NCBI GenBank assembly: GCA_030651035.1
Contig: JAUSCK010000030.1
Location: 1 to 39,798, forward strand
Direction: 5' to 3'
Length of the DNA stretch: 39,798 bases
Origin: Elusimicrobiota bacterium
GTDB taxonomy: Bacteria > Elusimicrobiota > Elusimicrobia > Elusimicrobiales > UBA9959
The notes beneath the pieces were generated by a model, which saw only the letters and a list, made by a program, of their open reading frames with translations, did not search any database and had not been told where the DNA came from. This document shows positions 1 to 8,462 of the stretch, piece by piece. The position numbers and the translations under genes are program-made. The first letter of the stretch is position 1. Each line of letters opens with the position of its first letter.

Positions 1-50
1 TTCTTGAAACAGGTTCAAAAGTCTGGCTGGTCCCCTAGCTTTGCGCAATA

Positions 51-377
51 GTGATTTTATGCTTCCTGCCGGGGCTCAATCCTGTGTTGTTGTATACGCT
101 GGTCTATACGGGGATGCTGTCGTCCGTGGCGGAAGTCTCGCATTACCTGGCCCATAACTCCAATTCTCCGGTCGCGGGTTTCCTGGCGCGCACCGGGTTG
201 TTATTGCCGAAACGGCGCCATGCCAGGCATCATCTTGAAGATAATGTGAGCTATACCTTCCTGAACGGCGCCACCGACCCGCTTGTTGACATGATCGCGA
301 GACGCTACTCTGCCGGCTACAAAAACGGCACGGATCTGCATTATTCAAAATATATCCCCCAGGCTGCTGCCCGGTGA
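51..377 (+). CDS. Truncated Kua/TMEM189 (PEDS1/CarF)-like membrane protein
   Basis: The 108-residue product has a hydrophobic N-terminal segment, then a histidine pattern SHYLAH (about residues 30-35) and RHARHH (about 56-61), followed by a conserved-looking NGATDPLVD stretch. This layout is that of the Kua/TMEM189/CarF family, whose characterised members are plasmanylethanolamine desaturases with histidine-bound metal in the membrane. Family members are usually 200 residues or more with further N-terminal membrane helices. Here an in-frame stop at 36-38 lies just before the GTG at 51, so only the C-terminal half is open. It may be a 5'-deleted pseudogene or the end of a frameshifted gene starting outside the window. 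The family call is fairly good; activity of this fragment is doubtful. Confidence 0.55.
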   Translation: MILCFLPGLNPVLLYTLVYTGMLSSVAEVSHYLAHNSNSPVAGFLARTGLLLPKRRHARHHLEDNVSYTFLNGATDPLVDMIARRYSAGYKNGTDLHYSKYIPQAAAR

Positions 378-432
378 TAGCCGGAAGAAACGTATATGCG
401 TGTCCTCTAAGTAATATTACCGATAGTTGCGG

Positions 433-480
433 GTATAAATCCATATTGCGGCCAAATATGCGGGAAAAGTATCGTATAAA
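433..480 (+). promoter_or_regulatory. Ten-copy promoter-like element, copy A (catalase)
   Basis: Upstream box GTATAAATCCATATTG starts at 433, a GC-rich block follows (CAAATATGCGG), and AAGTAT overlaps a TATCGT -10-like hexamer at 470-475. Box and hexamer have the same spacing as in the other nine copies. About 120 bases separate the hexamer from the catalase start, implying a long leader. Confidence 0.6.
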
Positions 481-596
481 GGAACCCGGTTAAGCCTGGC
501 AACTCTTGCGCAGCTACGCCAATATTCCACGCTATGCATTGCGCTGCGCCGCGAATATAACGGGGCAGAAAGGATTTAGGAAAACAGGGGGACATA

Positions 597-2054
597 ATGG
601 AAAATAAGAAACTAACAACGAACGCGGGCGCGCCTGTGGCGGACAACCAGAATATAATGACGGCGGGGAAGCGGGGGCCCGCGCTGCTGCAGGATATCTG
701 GTACCTTGAAAAACTCGGGCACTTCGACCGCGAGGTGATACCGGAGCGGCGTATGCACGCCAAAGGCTCCGGGGCTTACGGCACTTTCACCGTGACCAAA
801 GACATAACCCGCTACACCAAGGCTAAAATTTTCTCAAGCGTGGGTAAGAAGACCGGGATGTTCGCGCGCTTTTCCACCGTGGCCGGCGAGCGCGGCGCGG
901 CCGACGCCGAGAGGGATATACGCGGCTTCGCCATGAAGTACTACACCGAAGAGGGGAACTGGGACCTGGTGGGCAACAATACCCCGGTGTTCTTCATGCG
1001 CGACCCGCTTAAGTTCCCGGATCTGAACCATGCCATAAAGCGCGACCCGCGCACCAATCTGCGCAGCGCTAAGAACAACTGGGATTTCTGGAGCTCGCTG
1101 CCCGAGGCGCTGCACCAGGTCACCATCATCATGAGCGACCGCGGCATCCCGTATTCCTTCCGGCACATGCACGGCTTCGGCAGCCATACTTTCAGCTTTA
1201 TAAACGCAAAGAACGAAAGGTACTGGGTGAAGTTCCACTTCAAGACGCAGCAGGGCATAAAGAACATCACCGACCAGGAGGCAGAGGCGCTGGTGGGCAG
1301 GGACCGCGAAAGCAACCAGCGCGATCTCTACGAGAGCATAGAGCGCAAGGACTTCCCGAAGTGGACCATGTATATACAGGTCATGCCGGAAAAGGACGCG
1401 GCCAAGCTGCCCTATCATCCCTTCGACCTGACCAAGGTCTGGTTCCATAAAGAGTACCCGCTGCTGGAGGTAGGCGTGATGGAGCTTAACAATAACCCGG
1501 AAAACTATTTCGCCGAGGTGGAGCAGGCGGCGTTCAACCCGGCCAATATCGTGCCCGGCATAGGCTTTTCTCCCGACAAGATGCTTCAGGGGCGGCTTTT
1601 TTCCTACGGCGACGCGCAGCGCTACCGCCTGGGCGTGAACCACCACCTTATCCCGGTGAACGCCGCGCGCTGCCCTTTCCACAGCTACCACCGCGACGGG
1701 GCCATGCGGACGGACGGGAACCACGGCAGTACGCTCGGTTACGAGCCCAACAGCTATGGCGAGTGGAAGGACCAGCCTGATTTCGCTGAGCCTCCGCTTA
1801 GCCTGGAGGGGGCCGCGGACCACTGGAACCACCGCGAAGATACTGACTATTACACGCAGCCCGGCAAACTGTTCCGGCTGATGAGCCCGGCGCAGCAGCA
1901 GGTGCTGTTCGAGAACACGGCCCGCGCGCTGGGCGACGCCCCCCCGGAGATCAAGCAGCGCCATATCGGCAACTGCCAGAAAGCCGACCCCGCCTACGGC
2001 GCGGGCGTGGCCGGGGCGCTGGGGGTACAGCTCGCCGAATTCGCAAAAGTCTGA
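597..2054 (+). CDS. katA: Monofunctional haem catalase, small-subunit type
   Basis: This enzyme disproportionates hydrogen peroxide to water and oxygen, probably in the cytoplasm as no signal peptide is seen. The 485-residue length fits small-subunit catalases. Catalytic His54 lies in [12 protein letters not shown], the active-site Asn127 in [12 protein letters not shown], and the proximal haem-ligand tyrosine in [14 protein letters not shown] near residue 337. The RFSTVAGE stretch is also typical. The ATG at 597 follows a purine-rich AGGGGGAC ribosome site. Copy A of the ten-copy element lies about 120 bases upstream, with no other gene between, so catalase is probably a member of that regulon. 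An alternative oxidase follows, consistent with an oxidative-stress role. Confidence 0.96.
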   Translation: MENKKLTTNAGAPVADNQNIMTAGKRGPALLQDIWYLEKLGHFDREVIPERRMHAKGSGAYGTFTVTKDITRYTKAKIFSSVGKKTGMFARFSTVAGERGAADAERDIRGFAMKYYTEEGNWDLVGNNTPVFFMRDPLKFPDLNHAIKRDPRTNLRSAKNNWDFWSSLPEALHQVTIIMSDRGIPYSFRHMHGFGSHTFSFINAKNERYWVKFHFKTQQGIKNITDQEAEALVGRDRESNQRDLYESIERKDFPKWTMYIQVMPEKDAAKLPYHPFDLTKVWFHKEYPLLEVGVMELNNNPENYFAEVEQAAFNPANIVPGIGFSPDKMLQGRLFSYGDAQRYRLGVNHHLIPVNAARCPFHSYHRDGAMRTDGNHGSTLGYEPNSYGEWKDQPDFAEPPLSLEGAADHWNHREDTDYYTQPGKLFRLMSPAQQQVLFENTARALGDAPPEIKQRHIGNCQKADPAYGAGVAGALGVQLAEFAKV

Positions 2055-2075
2055 CAGCTGAACAAGGATCAAGTT

Positions 2076-2183
2076 ATGATAAACAGAACAGTTGCAGCGC
2101 TCGCCTTCCCTAAGCCTCGTGCTTCAGCCCTTTGGGAAAAGTGCGTGGTTGGTGAAGAAAAATCGGGTAATATCTATCAATGA
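2076..2183 (+). CDS. Possible 35-residue small ORF
   Basis: An ATG at 2076, preceded by a weak AAGGATC, opens a 35-residue frame between catalase and the alternative oxidase. The product has no recognised motif. It fills most of the 175-base gap, but nothing beyond openness supports it and it may be chance. Confidence 0.15.
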   Translation: MINRTVAALAFPKPRASALWEKCVVGEEKSGNIYQ

Positions 2184-2229
2184 AGCCTGCGGCTGTTATA
2201 TGTAGTGCGTGATTATGGAGAACTTAATA

Positions 2230-2919
2230 ATGAATATCGACCTTAAAAAAGAACAGGAAGCAACGCTCACAAGGCCTGTCAGAGCCTATGGTGTTCTGGC
2301 CAGGCTTTTGTTCCGGGCGATGGATATTTTCTATGGCAAAGAGTTGACTCTTGGCAAGGCGCGTCTCCTGGAAATTCTCGCCCGGGTTCCCTATCAGGCA
2401 TGGGAGATAAGGCAATACCACAGGATGAACACGTGTTTTTCTGAAAAACCGGCTGTCGCCGAGGCCGAAGATATAATAGGCTGGGGCCGAGAGGCACAAG
2501 ATAATGAATTCTGGCACCTGCAGGTTATAAACGAGAAGATCATACAGGAGGGAATAACGCTTAACTGGTTCAAGGATATATTTGTTCTTCCTGTTGCGGC
2601 ATTCCAATACAATATTTTCAGCAGGTTTCTGGCCCTGCTGGATATTCAGGCTGCATTCAGGCTAAATGCTGATTTTGAGGACCACGCAGAACATGAATAC
2701 ATGTCATTCGTAAGAAAACACCCTGAACTTGATGAGCAGCCTGCGGTCTCATCTCTGTTAAAGGATCATAGAGCTCTTAAGACATGGGGAGATGTTTTCC
2801 GCAGGATAGCGCTCGATGAACGGGAGCACATGAATAACAGCCTTAAAAGATGCGGCAAAGAGGCAGAGATGGTTCCTCTGCCCCCCCCGGTATGCGCGGG
2901 GAAGCCCGTTCCAGTCTGA
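2230..2919 (+). CDS. aox: Alternative oxidase / plastid-terminal-oxidase-like diiron quinol oxidase
   Basis: Family members oxidise quinol and reduce oxygen to water without pumping protons, as interfacial membrane proteins. All six diiron ligands of the AOX/PTOX family can be placed: Glu48 (LLEILARVPY), Glu93 and His96 (NEFWH), Glu150 (FEDHAEHEY), Glu197 and His200 (DEREH). The stretch between the second and third ligand helices (LNWFKDIFVLPVAAFQYN) is PTOX-like. I chose ATG 2230 because GGAG at 2217-2220 is correctly spaced; in-frame GTG 2209 and ATG 2215 lack one. The product is about 229 residues. Its place after catalase suggests relief of over-reduction or oxygen stress. No own promoter is obvious; read-through from the catalase promoter is possible. 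Confidence 0.85.
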   Translation: MNIDLKKEQEATLTRPVRAYGVLARLLFRAMDIFYGKELTLGKARLLEILARVPYQAWEIRQYHRMNTCFSEKPAVAEAEDIIGWGREAQDNEFWHLQVINEKIIQEGITLNWFKDIFVLPVAAFQYNIFSRFLALLDIQAAFRLNADFEDHAEHEYMSFVRKHPELDEQPAVSSLLKDHRALKTWGDVFRRIALDEREHMNNSLKRCGKEAEMVPLPPPVCAGKPVPV

Positions 2920-3008
2920 CATTAACAATCTTGCCATGCGAACCGTATGTCGGTCAGGTTCCCGATCATTCCATATGTTGCTCTGCGTAATTTTACCCTC
3001 CTTGCCGG

Positions 3009-3054
3009 GTATAACTCCGCATAGAGTTAAAGGTGCGGAAAGGGTATTATATCA
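3009..3054 (+). promoter_or_regulatory. Ten-copy promoter-like element, copy B
   Basis: GTATAACTCCGCATAG at 3009-3024, AAAGGTGCGG at 3029-3038, GGGTAT at 3042-3047 and a TATTAT -10-like hexamer at 3045-3050. It lies about 115 bases before the small membrane protein gene. The 30 bases upstream (from about 2979) are nearly identical to those upstream of copy H. Confidence 0.7.
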
Positions 3055-3165
3055 ATAGGAACGCGGCGCCTCCCTCCAGGGCTGTACAGCCGAGGCCGTG
3101 GTATAAATATGCGGGAGAAGCCTTTCTTTTATTCTAACAATACGGTGGTTTTACAAGGAGACAAA

Positions 3166-3480
3166 ATGACAAAAACAAACAAGATGGTCGGGGCAGGCAT
3201 CGGGGTGGCCGCCCTCGCGGCTTTGGGAACTTATTTCCTTTACGGCGAGCGCGGCGCGAAAAACCGAAAGATGATATCCGGGTGGATACTCAAGATGAAG
3301 GGCGAGATCCTGGAAAAAGTGGAAGATATAAAAGAGCTGAACGAGGAAGAGTACTACCGGATCGTGGACGAAGTCTCGGCGCGCTACGCGAAACTGGAGA
3401 GGGTCGGCGCGGCTGAACTGAAGCATCTGACGAAGGAGCTCAAGGACTCCTGGAAGCATCTCAGCAAAGAGCTGAAGTAG
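3166..3480 (+). CDS. Small YtxH-like membrane-anchored helical protein (paralogue 1)
   Basis: The 104-residue product has one N-terminal hydrophobic segment (about residues 7-26, ending in YFLYG), a short basic stretch, and a long charged amphipathic helix. It resembles YtxH-type stress proteins in layout, but I cannot name the function. ATG 3166 is preferred over an upstream in-frame ATG at 3109 because of AAGGAGACAAA just before it. A close paralogue lies at 12888-13250, sharing MTKT at the start and the EYYRIVDEVSARYAKLE stretch. Both are preceded by the ten-copy element at similar distances. A receiver protein follows 65 bases downstream, probably in the same operon. Confidence 0.75.
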   Translation: MTKTNKMVGAGIGVAALAALGTYFLYGERGAKNRKMISGWILKMKGEILEKVEDIKELNEEEYYRIVDEVSARYAKLERVGAAELKHLTKELKDSWKHLSKELK

Positions 3481-3545
3481 CAGGGAACCCCGCCACCCGC
3501 TGTGACGAAAAAAGCGCGGAATAGGCCCGTCTTCCGGAGGATGGC

Positions 3546-3983
3546 ATGCAGCATAAAATACTGATAGTGGACGATTCGGACAATATCCGCTTTGCGTTCA
3601 AGGCGGCGTTCGCCGCGGAGTATGCCGTTTTCACCGCGGCTGAAGGGCTGGGCGCTATCGAACTCATAAAAACCGAGCGGCCGGATCTGGTGTTCCTCGA
3701 CATCGACATGCCCGGGATAAGCGGGGTCGAGACGCTTAAGCTCATAAAAGCAACGGGTATCCCCACCATAATCTGGATGCTTACGGGAGTTGAGGACCTT
3801 ACCGTTGTGATGCAGACGCTCACTATGGGCGCGACCGGTTACATCACAAAACCGTTCGACGTGGATAATTTAAGGCGCGTTGTCCTTAACGCGGTTGCCG
3901 ACCTGGAGGTCGGCAAGCCTCCCTCTGACAAACCCTGGACAGTAAAGAGAAAGGAAGCTGAGCCCGAGTTGCCGGGAGTATAA
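3546..3983 (+). CDS. Stand-alone CheY-like receiver protein with basic tail (paralogue 1)
   Basis: A single receiver domain fills residues 1-125: acidic pair in ILIVDDSD, phospho-acceptor Asp52 in LVFLDIDMPG, Thr in MLTG, and Lys in ITKPFD. There is no output domain. A 20-residue tail contains KPWTVKRK, and the paralogue at 32928 ends in KPWRVKRK, so the tail is a conserved part of this subfamily. The start at 3546 is supported by CCGGAGGATGGC. It lies 65 bases after the YtxH-like gene, so copy B may drive both. Its kinase partner is not known; hybrid kinases at 5109 and 10399 are candidates by proximity. Confidence 0.88.
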   Translation: MQHKILIVDDSDNIRFAFKAAFAAEYAVFTAAEGLGAIELIKTERPDLVFLDIDMPGISGVETLKLIKATGIPTIIWMLTGVEDLTVVMQTLTMGATGYITKPFDVDNLRRVVLNAVADLEVGKPPSDKPWTVKRKEAEPELPGV

Positions 3984-4209
3984 GTTTTTTATAAAGTGGC
4001 TGCGGGTCAGGGTGGCAACTGACCATTAGTAAATGACGTGCTACTTTTGCGACACTCAAACAATAAGCAGAGAAATCCCACTACGAGGGGGGGGGAAGCC
4101 AGGTTGAACTTCTGCAACACTGGGAGCGTATCGGATTGGCTTAGTGTTTTAGGCTGGCGCTTTTAAGCTGCAAATAACACGGGCACGACCGCGCTGCCGG
4201 GTTGCCGGG

Positions 4210-4488
4210 TCAGTGCCGGGGCGACAACGCGCCGGAAACATATTTATGGATCACGCTGGAAATTAGCGTCTGATATGGCAGGCCTTCTTCTATCGCCTTC
4301 CTCTGAATATGCACTAAATCCTTCTCCGATATTCTGATGTTAATTCTTTTATTCTTCAGCAAAGTGGATTTTGCATAGTCCCTATAGCGGGCAAGTTCTT
4401 TTTTAACATTCGGAACGGATTTGGAATTGCCGGCTTCATAGGCTCCAAGAATCTTTTTATCTTCGTCGTTTATCTTCATATATGTCAC
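4210..4488 (-). CDS. BrnA/CopG-type ribbon-helix-helix antitoxin
   Basis: The 92-residue product ends in a ribbon-helix-helix-like stretch (RINIRISEKDLVHIQRKAIE), as in CopG/BrnA antitoxins that bind DNA and neutralise a partner toxin. Its ATG overlaps the stop of the upstream toxin gene by four bases, so translation is probably coupled. The order toxin then antitoxin is the usual one for brnTA. The N-terminal half, with lysine-rich helices, would be the toxin-binding part by analogy. Base composition of the pair is more AT-rich than the surrounding genes, consistent with horizontal acquisition. Confidence 0.8.
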   Translation of the reverse strand: MTYMKINDEDKKILGAYEAGNSKSVPNVKKELARYRDYAKSTLLKNKRINIRISEKDLVHIQRKAIEEGLPYQTLISSVIHKYVSGALSPRH

Positions 4489-4757
4489 CTCTTCAGATAT
4501 TTCTTTGTTGCTTTGCGACTGGGTATGATTGTTTTTAAAAACACACTATCTTCAGTCTCGATAAAAGGAACCAAATACGCATAATTCTCTATAGCAACAA
4601 TAAACATCTTCTGACCGGGATATTTAGCTTGAAGCGGGTGGGGAACAAGATCTAATATTTCCCCTTTCTCGATGTAATAAAGGATATCCTCAAAAGATAT
4701 CCCCCGTTCTTCTTTCAGCTTCTCATTTTTCCCGTCATTCCACTCAAAGGGTTTCAT
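4485..4757 (-). CDS. brnT: BrnT-family ribonuclease toxin
   Basis: The 90-residue product begins FEWNDGKNEKLKEERGISF, the characteristic start of BrnT toxins (RelE-like fold, mRNA cleavage). The remainder, with ILYYIEKGEILDL and a basic C-terminus (SRKATKKYLKR), fits family length and layout. It is cotranscribed with the overlapping antitoxin gene. A consensus promoter lies immediately upstream, with its -10 only eight bases before the ATG. AT-rich composition relative to neighbours suggests transfer. Confidence 0.82.
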   Translation of the reverse strand: MKPFEWNDGKNEKLKEERGISFEDILYYIEKGEILDLVPHPLQAKYPGQKMFIVAIENYAYLVPFIETEDSVFLKTIIPSRKATKKYLKR

Positions 4758-4800
4758 CTTCCGTAATTATATCATGTTGTGTGCCTTTTGTCAATATAAA
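4758..4800 (-). promoter_or_regulatory. Consensus promoter of the brnTA operon
   Basis: On the minus strand TTGACA (4794-4789) and TATAAT (4771-4766) are separated by exactly 17 bases. The -10 ends eight bases before the toxin ATG, so the transcript should be leaderless or nearly so. TTATAT and ATATAA arms flank the core and could form an operator. Confidence 0.7.
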
Positions 4801-4848
4801 GATATGCCTTTGCAAGCGCGAATTTGAAAAGGCCATTTTGCCGGAAAT

Positions 4849-4895
4849 GACACGGGCACGTCATGGAAACACTGTCTTGGCGCATTCTTATACGA
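4849..4895. repeat. 47-bp intergenic repeat, copy 1
   Basis: This segment (beginning GACACGGGCA, containing GGAAAC and CTGTC, ending ATTCTTATACGA) matches 19075-19121 at 35 of 47 positions by eye. A short GAAAAGGCCATTTTG string lies just before it (about 4826) and recurs near copy 2 at about 19160. Function unknown. Confidence 0.4.
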
Positions 4896-4938
4896 TTTAA
4901 GCTTACTGGCTCAAGAGGAGTCTTACCTATAGCGGCGC

Positions 4939-4985
4939 GTATAACTCCGTATAGCGATTAAAGGCGCGGAAAGAGTACATTAAAC
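4939..4985 (+). promoter_or_regulatory. Ten-copy promoter-like element, copy C
   Basis: GTATAACTCCGTATAG at 4939-4954 (half-sites CGTATA at 4938 and 4948, 10 bases apart), AAAGGCGCGG at 4960-4969, GAGTAC and a TACATT hexamer at 4976-4981. It precedes the hybrid kinase by about 127 bases. The rest of the 351-base gap 4758-5108 holds the brnTA promoter and the 47-bp repeat. Confidence 0.65.
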
Positions 4986-5108
4986 ATTGGGGGGAAAGCA
5001 TAAATGACACAATAAGCCCAAGGCTGACTGCCGCAGATTTGTAAGTTTGCATATACGGTTTTATGGAGATGGGCAATAATAAAGTTTTTGTCGTAACGTG
5101 AGATAAAT

Positions 5109-7220
5109 ATGACAGCTGGGAAAAACACTAAAATGGAAGCTGCAAAATCTCCGGGCGATGCCGGGACAACTGCGTCTCCAGAGATTTCAGAAAGCGAAAC
5201 CAGGTACCGGACGCTCTTTGACCAGGCACGCGACTCCATCCTGCTGATGGAACTGAATCCGGCCGGGATCCCGGTAATACGGGATGCCAATGCCGCGGCC
5301 CTGCGGATGCACGGCTACTCGCGCGAAGAACTTCTTGGGAAGCCTATTTCTTTTCTTGACCAGGATGCTCCGGAATCTTCGATCAAGAAGCGGGTCGGCC
5401 GGATACAGGCTGCCAAGGGCGCGGTCTTCGAGGTGCGGCACCGGCGCAAGGACGGCTCAACCTTCGATATGGAAGTCTCGGTGGGGGAGATGGCGGTCGG
5501 CGGCAAGCATCTATTGCTCGAGATCTCGCGCGACATCACCGGGCGCAGGAAGGCCGAGGCCGATTCCCGCGAGACTTATGAGATGCAGGGACTGCTCAAC
5601 GCCATGCTTCGGCGGTCGCTTGCGAATGTCCCGCTGCGGGATAAATTGAACAGCCATCTTGCGGCCCTGGTGGCCGGCCCGTGGCTTTCTGTCGAGGCAA
5701 AAGGCGCCGTTTTTCTCACGGCTCCGTACGGGCGGGAGCTGATTTTGACTGCCCACCTTGGGCTGCCGCCCCACCTGCTGTCCGCCTGCGCCAAGGTGCC
5801 TTTCGGGCGTTGCCTGTGCGGGCAGGCGGCCGCCACCGGCCAGGTTGTAACTCGCGGAAGCGTGGGCCCGGACCACCACATAACTTGCGAAGGGATTAAA
5901 CCGCATGGCCATTATTGCACACCCATAATGGCCGAAGGTAAACTTCTGGGGGTGCTCCACCTATACCTGAAAGAAGGGGGCGTGCTTACGGAAAGCCAGA
6001 AGCAGTTCGTAAAAGCCGCCGCGGATGTAATAGCCGGGAATATCATCCATTCGCAGGTTGAGGAAAAGTTTTCACAGTCCCAGAAAATGGAAGCGGTGGG
6101 GCTGCTGGCCGGCGGGATCGCGCACGATTTCAACAACATCCTTACCGCCAGAAAGTGCTACACCGGGTTTATAGCCAAAAAGTTTGCGCCGGGCGATTCC
6201 CGGCTGGCGGACGCGAAAGAGGTTATAGCCGCCTCCGACCGCGCTTCCGCGCTTACCCACCAATTGCTGGCCTTCAGCCGGCGCCAGCTAATGGCGCCCC
6301 GGGTGGTGGACATAAACGGGCTGATGGGCGGCATGACCAGGATGTTAAAGCGCATTATAAGTGAAGACATAAAACTGGCGGTAAAGCTTCACCCGGCGCC
6401 GTGTCCTGCCAACGTGGACCCCGGGCAGATAGAGCAGGTTATAATGAACCTGGTCTTGAATGCGCGTGACGCCATGGTTGGCGGCGGCATCATAACGCTT
6501 AAGACGGAAATAATTCGCCCGCCTGAAGAATTCTTTACAGCGCGCCCGGACTTACCCATGGGGCCGTTGGTATGTTTAAGTATAGGCGACACCGGTACCG
6601 GCATGAACGAGGAGGTTAAAGGCCGCATTTTTGAGCCGTTCTTTACCACAAAGGAGCAGGGTAAGGGCACGGGGCTCGGGCTTGCCACTGTTTTCGGCAT
6701 AGTAAAGCAGAGCCACGGCGAGATAGAGGTTGAAAGCGAGCCGGGTAAAGGTTCTGTTTTCACGGTTTACCTGCCGTTTACGGAAACTCCATTGCAGGAT
6801 AAGGATAAAGTTGAGGATACACCGGTAAAAGGTCACGAGACCGTTCTGTTCGTGGAGGATGAAGAAAGCCTGCGCCGCCTTGGCGAGCGGGTTTTGCGCT
6901 CAGGAGGCTATACTGTCCTTGTTGCCGCCGACGGCCAGGCGGCCCTTAAGCTTATGGAAGAGCGCGACAAGCCAGTGGACCTGCTTATGACCGATGTGGT
7001 AATGCCCGGCATGAGCGGCCGTGAGCTTGCGCTTGAGCTGGCGCGCCGCAAACTGATTGGCCGGACAATATATATGTCCGGCTATACCGACGATGCCATT
7101 GTTAAACATGGCGTGCTTGAGCCGGGAATCGCCTTCATCTACAAGCCGTTCACGGTGGAGGCGGTACTGCTGAAGCTGCGCGAGGTCCTGGCCGCCCCCG
7201 CCGACAAGGCGAAAGCGTAA
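5109..7220 (+). CDS. PAS-GAF hybrid histidine kinase with C-terminal receiver
   Basis: The 703-residue protein has a PAS domain (about 28-150), a GAF-like domain (about 160-312, including a Cys-rich CLCGQAAATG region), a HisKA helix with phospho-acceptor His339 in GGIAHDFNN, an HATPase domain (NLVLNARDAM, DTGTGM, GTGLGLATVFG), and a receiver (Asp629 in LLMTDVVMPG, Lys in YKPF). No membrane segments are visible, so sensing is probably cytoplasmic, through ligand or redox signals at PAS/GAF. The OmpR-type regulator 47 bases downstream is the likely partner. The gene lies under copy C of the ten-copy element, so the sensor may belong to the regulon it controls. Confidence 0.92.
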   Translation: MTAGKNTKMEAAKSPGDAGTTASPEISESETRYRTLFDQARDSILLMELNPAGIPVIRDANAAALRMHGYSREELLGKPISFLDQDAPESSIKKRVGRIQAAKGAVFEVRHRRKDGSTFDMEVSVGEMAVGGKHLLLEISRDITGRRKAEADSRETYEMQGLLNAMLRRSLANVPLRDKLNSHLAALVAGPWLSVEAKGAVFLTAPYGRELILTAHLGLPPHLLSACAKVPFGRCLCGQAAATGQVVTRGSVGPDHHITCEGIKPHGHYCTPIMAEGKLLGVLHLYLKEGGVLTESQKQFVKAAADVIAGNIIHSQVEEKFSQSQKMEAVGLLAGGIAHDFNNILTARKCYTGFIAKKFAPGDSRLADAKEVIAASDRASALTHQLLAFSRRQLMAPRVVDINGLMGGMTRMLKRIISEDIKLAVKLHPAPCPANVDPGQIEQVIMNLVLNARDAMVGGGIITLKTEIIRPPEEFFTARPDLPMGPLVCLSIGDTGTGMNEEVKGRIFEPFFTTKEQGKGTGLGLATVFGIVKQSHGEIEVESEPGKGSVFTVYLPFTETPLQDKDKVEDTPVKGHETVLFVEDEESLRRLGERVLRSGGYTVLVAADGQAALKLMEERDKPVDLLMTDVVMPGMSGRELALELARRKLIGRTIYMSGYTDDAIVKHGVLEPGIAFIYKPFTVEAVLLKLREVLAAPADKAKA

Positions 7221-7267
7221 GGGGAGTTGCTGGTTGCGGGTCGTTGTGGAAGTGAGAGAAACCGGCT

Positions 7268-7960
7268 ATGCCTAAAAAGATACTTTTAGTTGAAGATGAC
7301 CTCAAAATGCTGGATGTTATGCGGCGTTACCTTGAGAACCGCGGTTTTTCCGTTATCTTTACCGACAACGGTTCCGAGGCGGTGATGATCGCGCGCGACT
7401 CAAAGCCGGACCTGGTGGTGGCGGATGCCGGGCTGCCGGGGCTGGACGGCTTCGGCTTGTGCAAGGCCATTAAATGCTCGGCCGAGACCGCCGCCATACC
7501 GGTAATAATAATTTCAGGCGGCAAGACCGAGGAGTCCGATATTGTGGAGGGCTACGACAAGGGTGCGGATGACTACCTTACCAAGCCTTTCCCTTTTTCC
7601 GTGCTGGCCGCAAAGATAACCGCCGTGCTGCGGCGCTACGGCGCATGTTCCGGCCCCGCCGCCAGCAAGATACGGGAGCAGGGGCTTGAGCTGGATCCCG
7701 CTGCGCGCACCGTGAAATTAGGCGGCAAGCCGGTGGCCCTGACCCGCAAGGAATTCGACCTGCTTACGCTGATGCTGGAAAAAAAGGGGCGGATACTCGG
7801 GTTGCCTTATATGTTGGAAACGGTCTGGGGCTACGACATGGCCACCTATGACAACCCCCATACGGTTGAAACCCATGTTTCTTCATTAAGAAAGAAACTC
7901 GGCCCCAAACTTGCCGCCCGGCTGGTGCGGGTAACCGGCCACGGCTATAAATTTGAATAG
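7268..7960 (+). CDS. OmpR/PhoB-family response regulator (paralogue 1)
   Basis: A receiver domain (residues 1-122; phospho-acceptor Asp in VVADAGLPGLDG, Lys in LTKPF) is followed by a winged-helix DNA-binding domain (about 135-228; LTRKEFDLLTLMLE, then TVETHVSSLRKKLG and TGHGYKFE). Such regulators bind tandem direct repeats with 10-11 bp period. It follows the hybrid kinase at 5109 by 47 bases and probably shares its promoter. A close paralogue of the same length lies at 33419. The 10-bp-spaced half-sites of the ten-copy element and the 11-bp repeat at 21182-21202 are plausible targets, but this is inference. Confidence 0.94.
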   Translation: MPKKILLVEDDLKMLDVMRRYLENRGFSVIFTDNGSEAVMIARDSKPDLVVADAGLPGLDGFGLCKAIKCSAETAAIPVIIISGGKTEESDIVEGYDKGADDYLTKPFPFSVLAAKITAVLRRYGACSGPAASKIREQGLELDPAARTVKLGGKPVALTRKEFDLLTLMLEKKGRILGLPYMLETVWGYDMATYDNPHTVETHVSSLRKKLGPKLAARLVRVTGHGYKFE

Positions 7961-8111
7961 ACCGGTTTAACGCTGACAGGCAATTGGGCGGCTTTCCGCA
8001 GTTCCCGGCTACCGTTAGATATCTCTTCCTTAATATTTGAAAAAGATTTGAAACTGACCGGAAGTTTCCTGTAACTTGCCACGGTATGCTATATGTGCCG
8101 GGGGAAATTAT

Positions 8112-8462
8112 ATGGAAAACAAAAGATTAAGTTTTTTTGCGGGGCTGGCTATCGTCTTAGCCCTTCTCTCCTCACCGGCAGCTGCCGGCGCCGAGGGCTA
8201 CAGGAACCTTTCCGCGCAGATAATCAAATGTGCCGAAACTAATGCGTTTAAGAAAATAACCGTGCTGGAATTTTCCGCTAAGGGCGGGGCGGGATACGCC
8301 CTGTTTCCCATGATGAAGGTGATCTTTATGTCCGGTTACACCGACAATACTCTCACCCGGCAAAACCTTATGAAACCGGGCACGATGCTCCTGGAAAAAC
8401 CGCTGAAAGAGGATAGTATCCTACGGAAAGTCAGGGAAGTCCTGAATGGGGAACCACAATGA
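8112..8462 (+). pseudogene. Chimeric remnant: secreted CsgG-like start joined to receiver-domain tail
   Basis: The 116-residue frame starts with a clear signal peptide (residues 1-27, ending near PAAAGAEG) and a mature part containing KKITVLEF, reminiscent of CsgG/FlgO-type envelope proteins. After about residue 62 it switches to the C-terminal half of a receiver domain (KVIFMSGYTDNTL, then LLEKPLKEDSILRKVREVL), very like the last receiver of the kinase at 10399-12471. A secreted half receiver without its phospho-acceptor cannot work as one. The likeliest origin is an in-frame deletion fusing two genes. Start ATG 8112 has GGGGGAAATT before it. The stop overlaps the next start (ATGA), so it may still serve translational coupling. 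Confidence 0.6.

Noticed and set aside
834-2072. 412-codon minus-strand frame across catalase
   Set aside because: It is antisense to a fully conserved catalase gene and has no recognisable domain; a GC-rich shadow.
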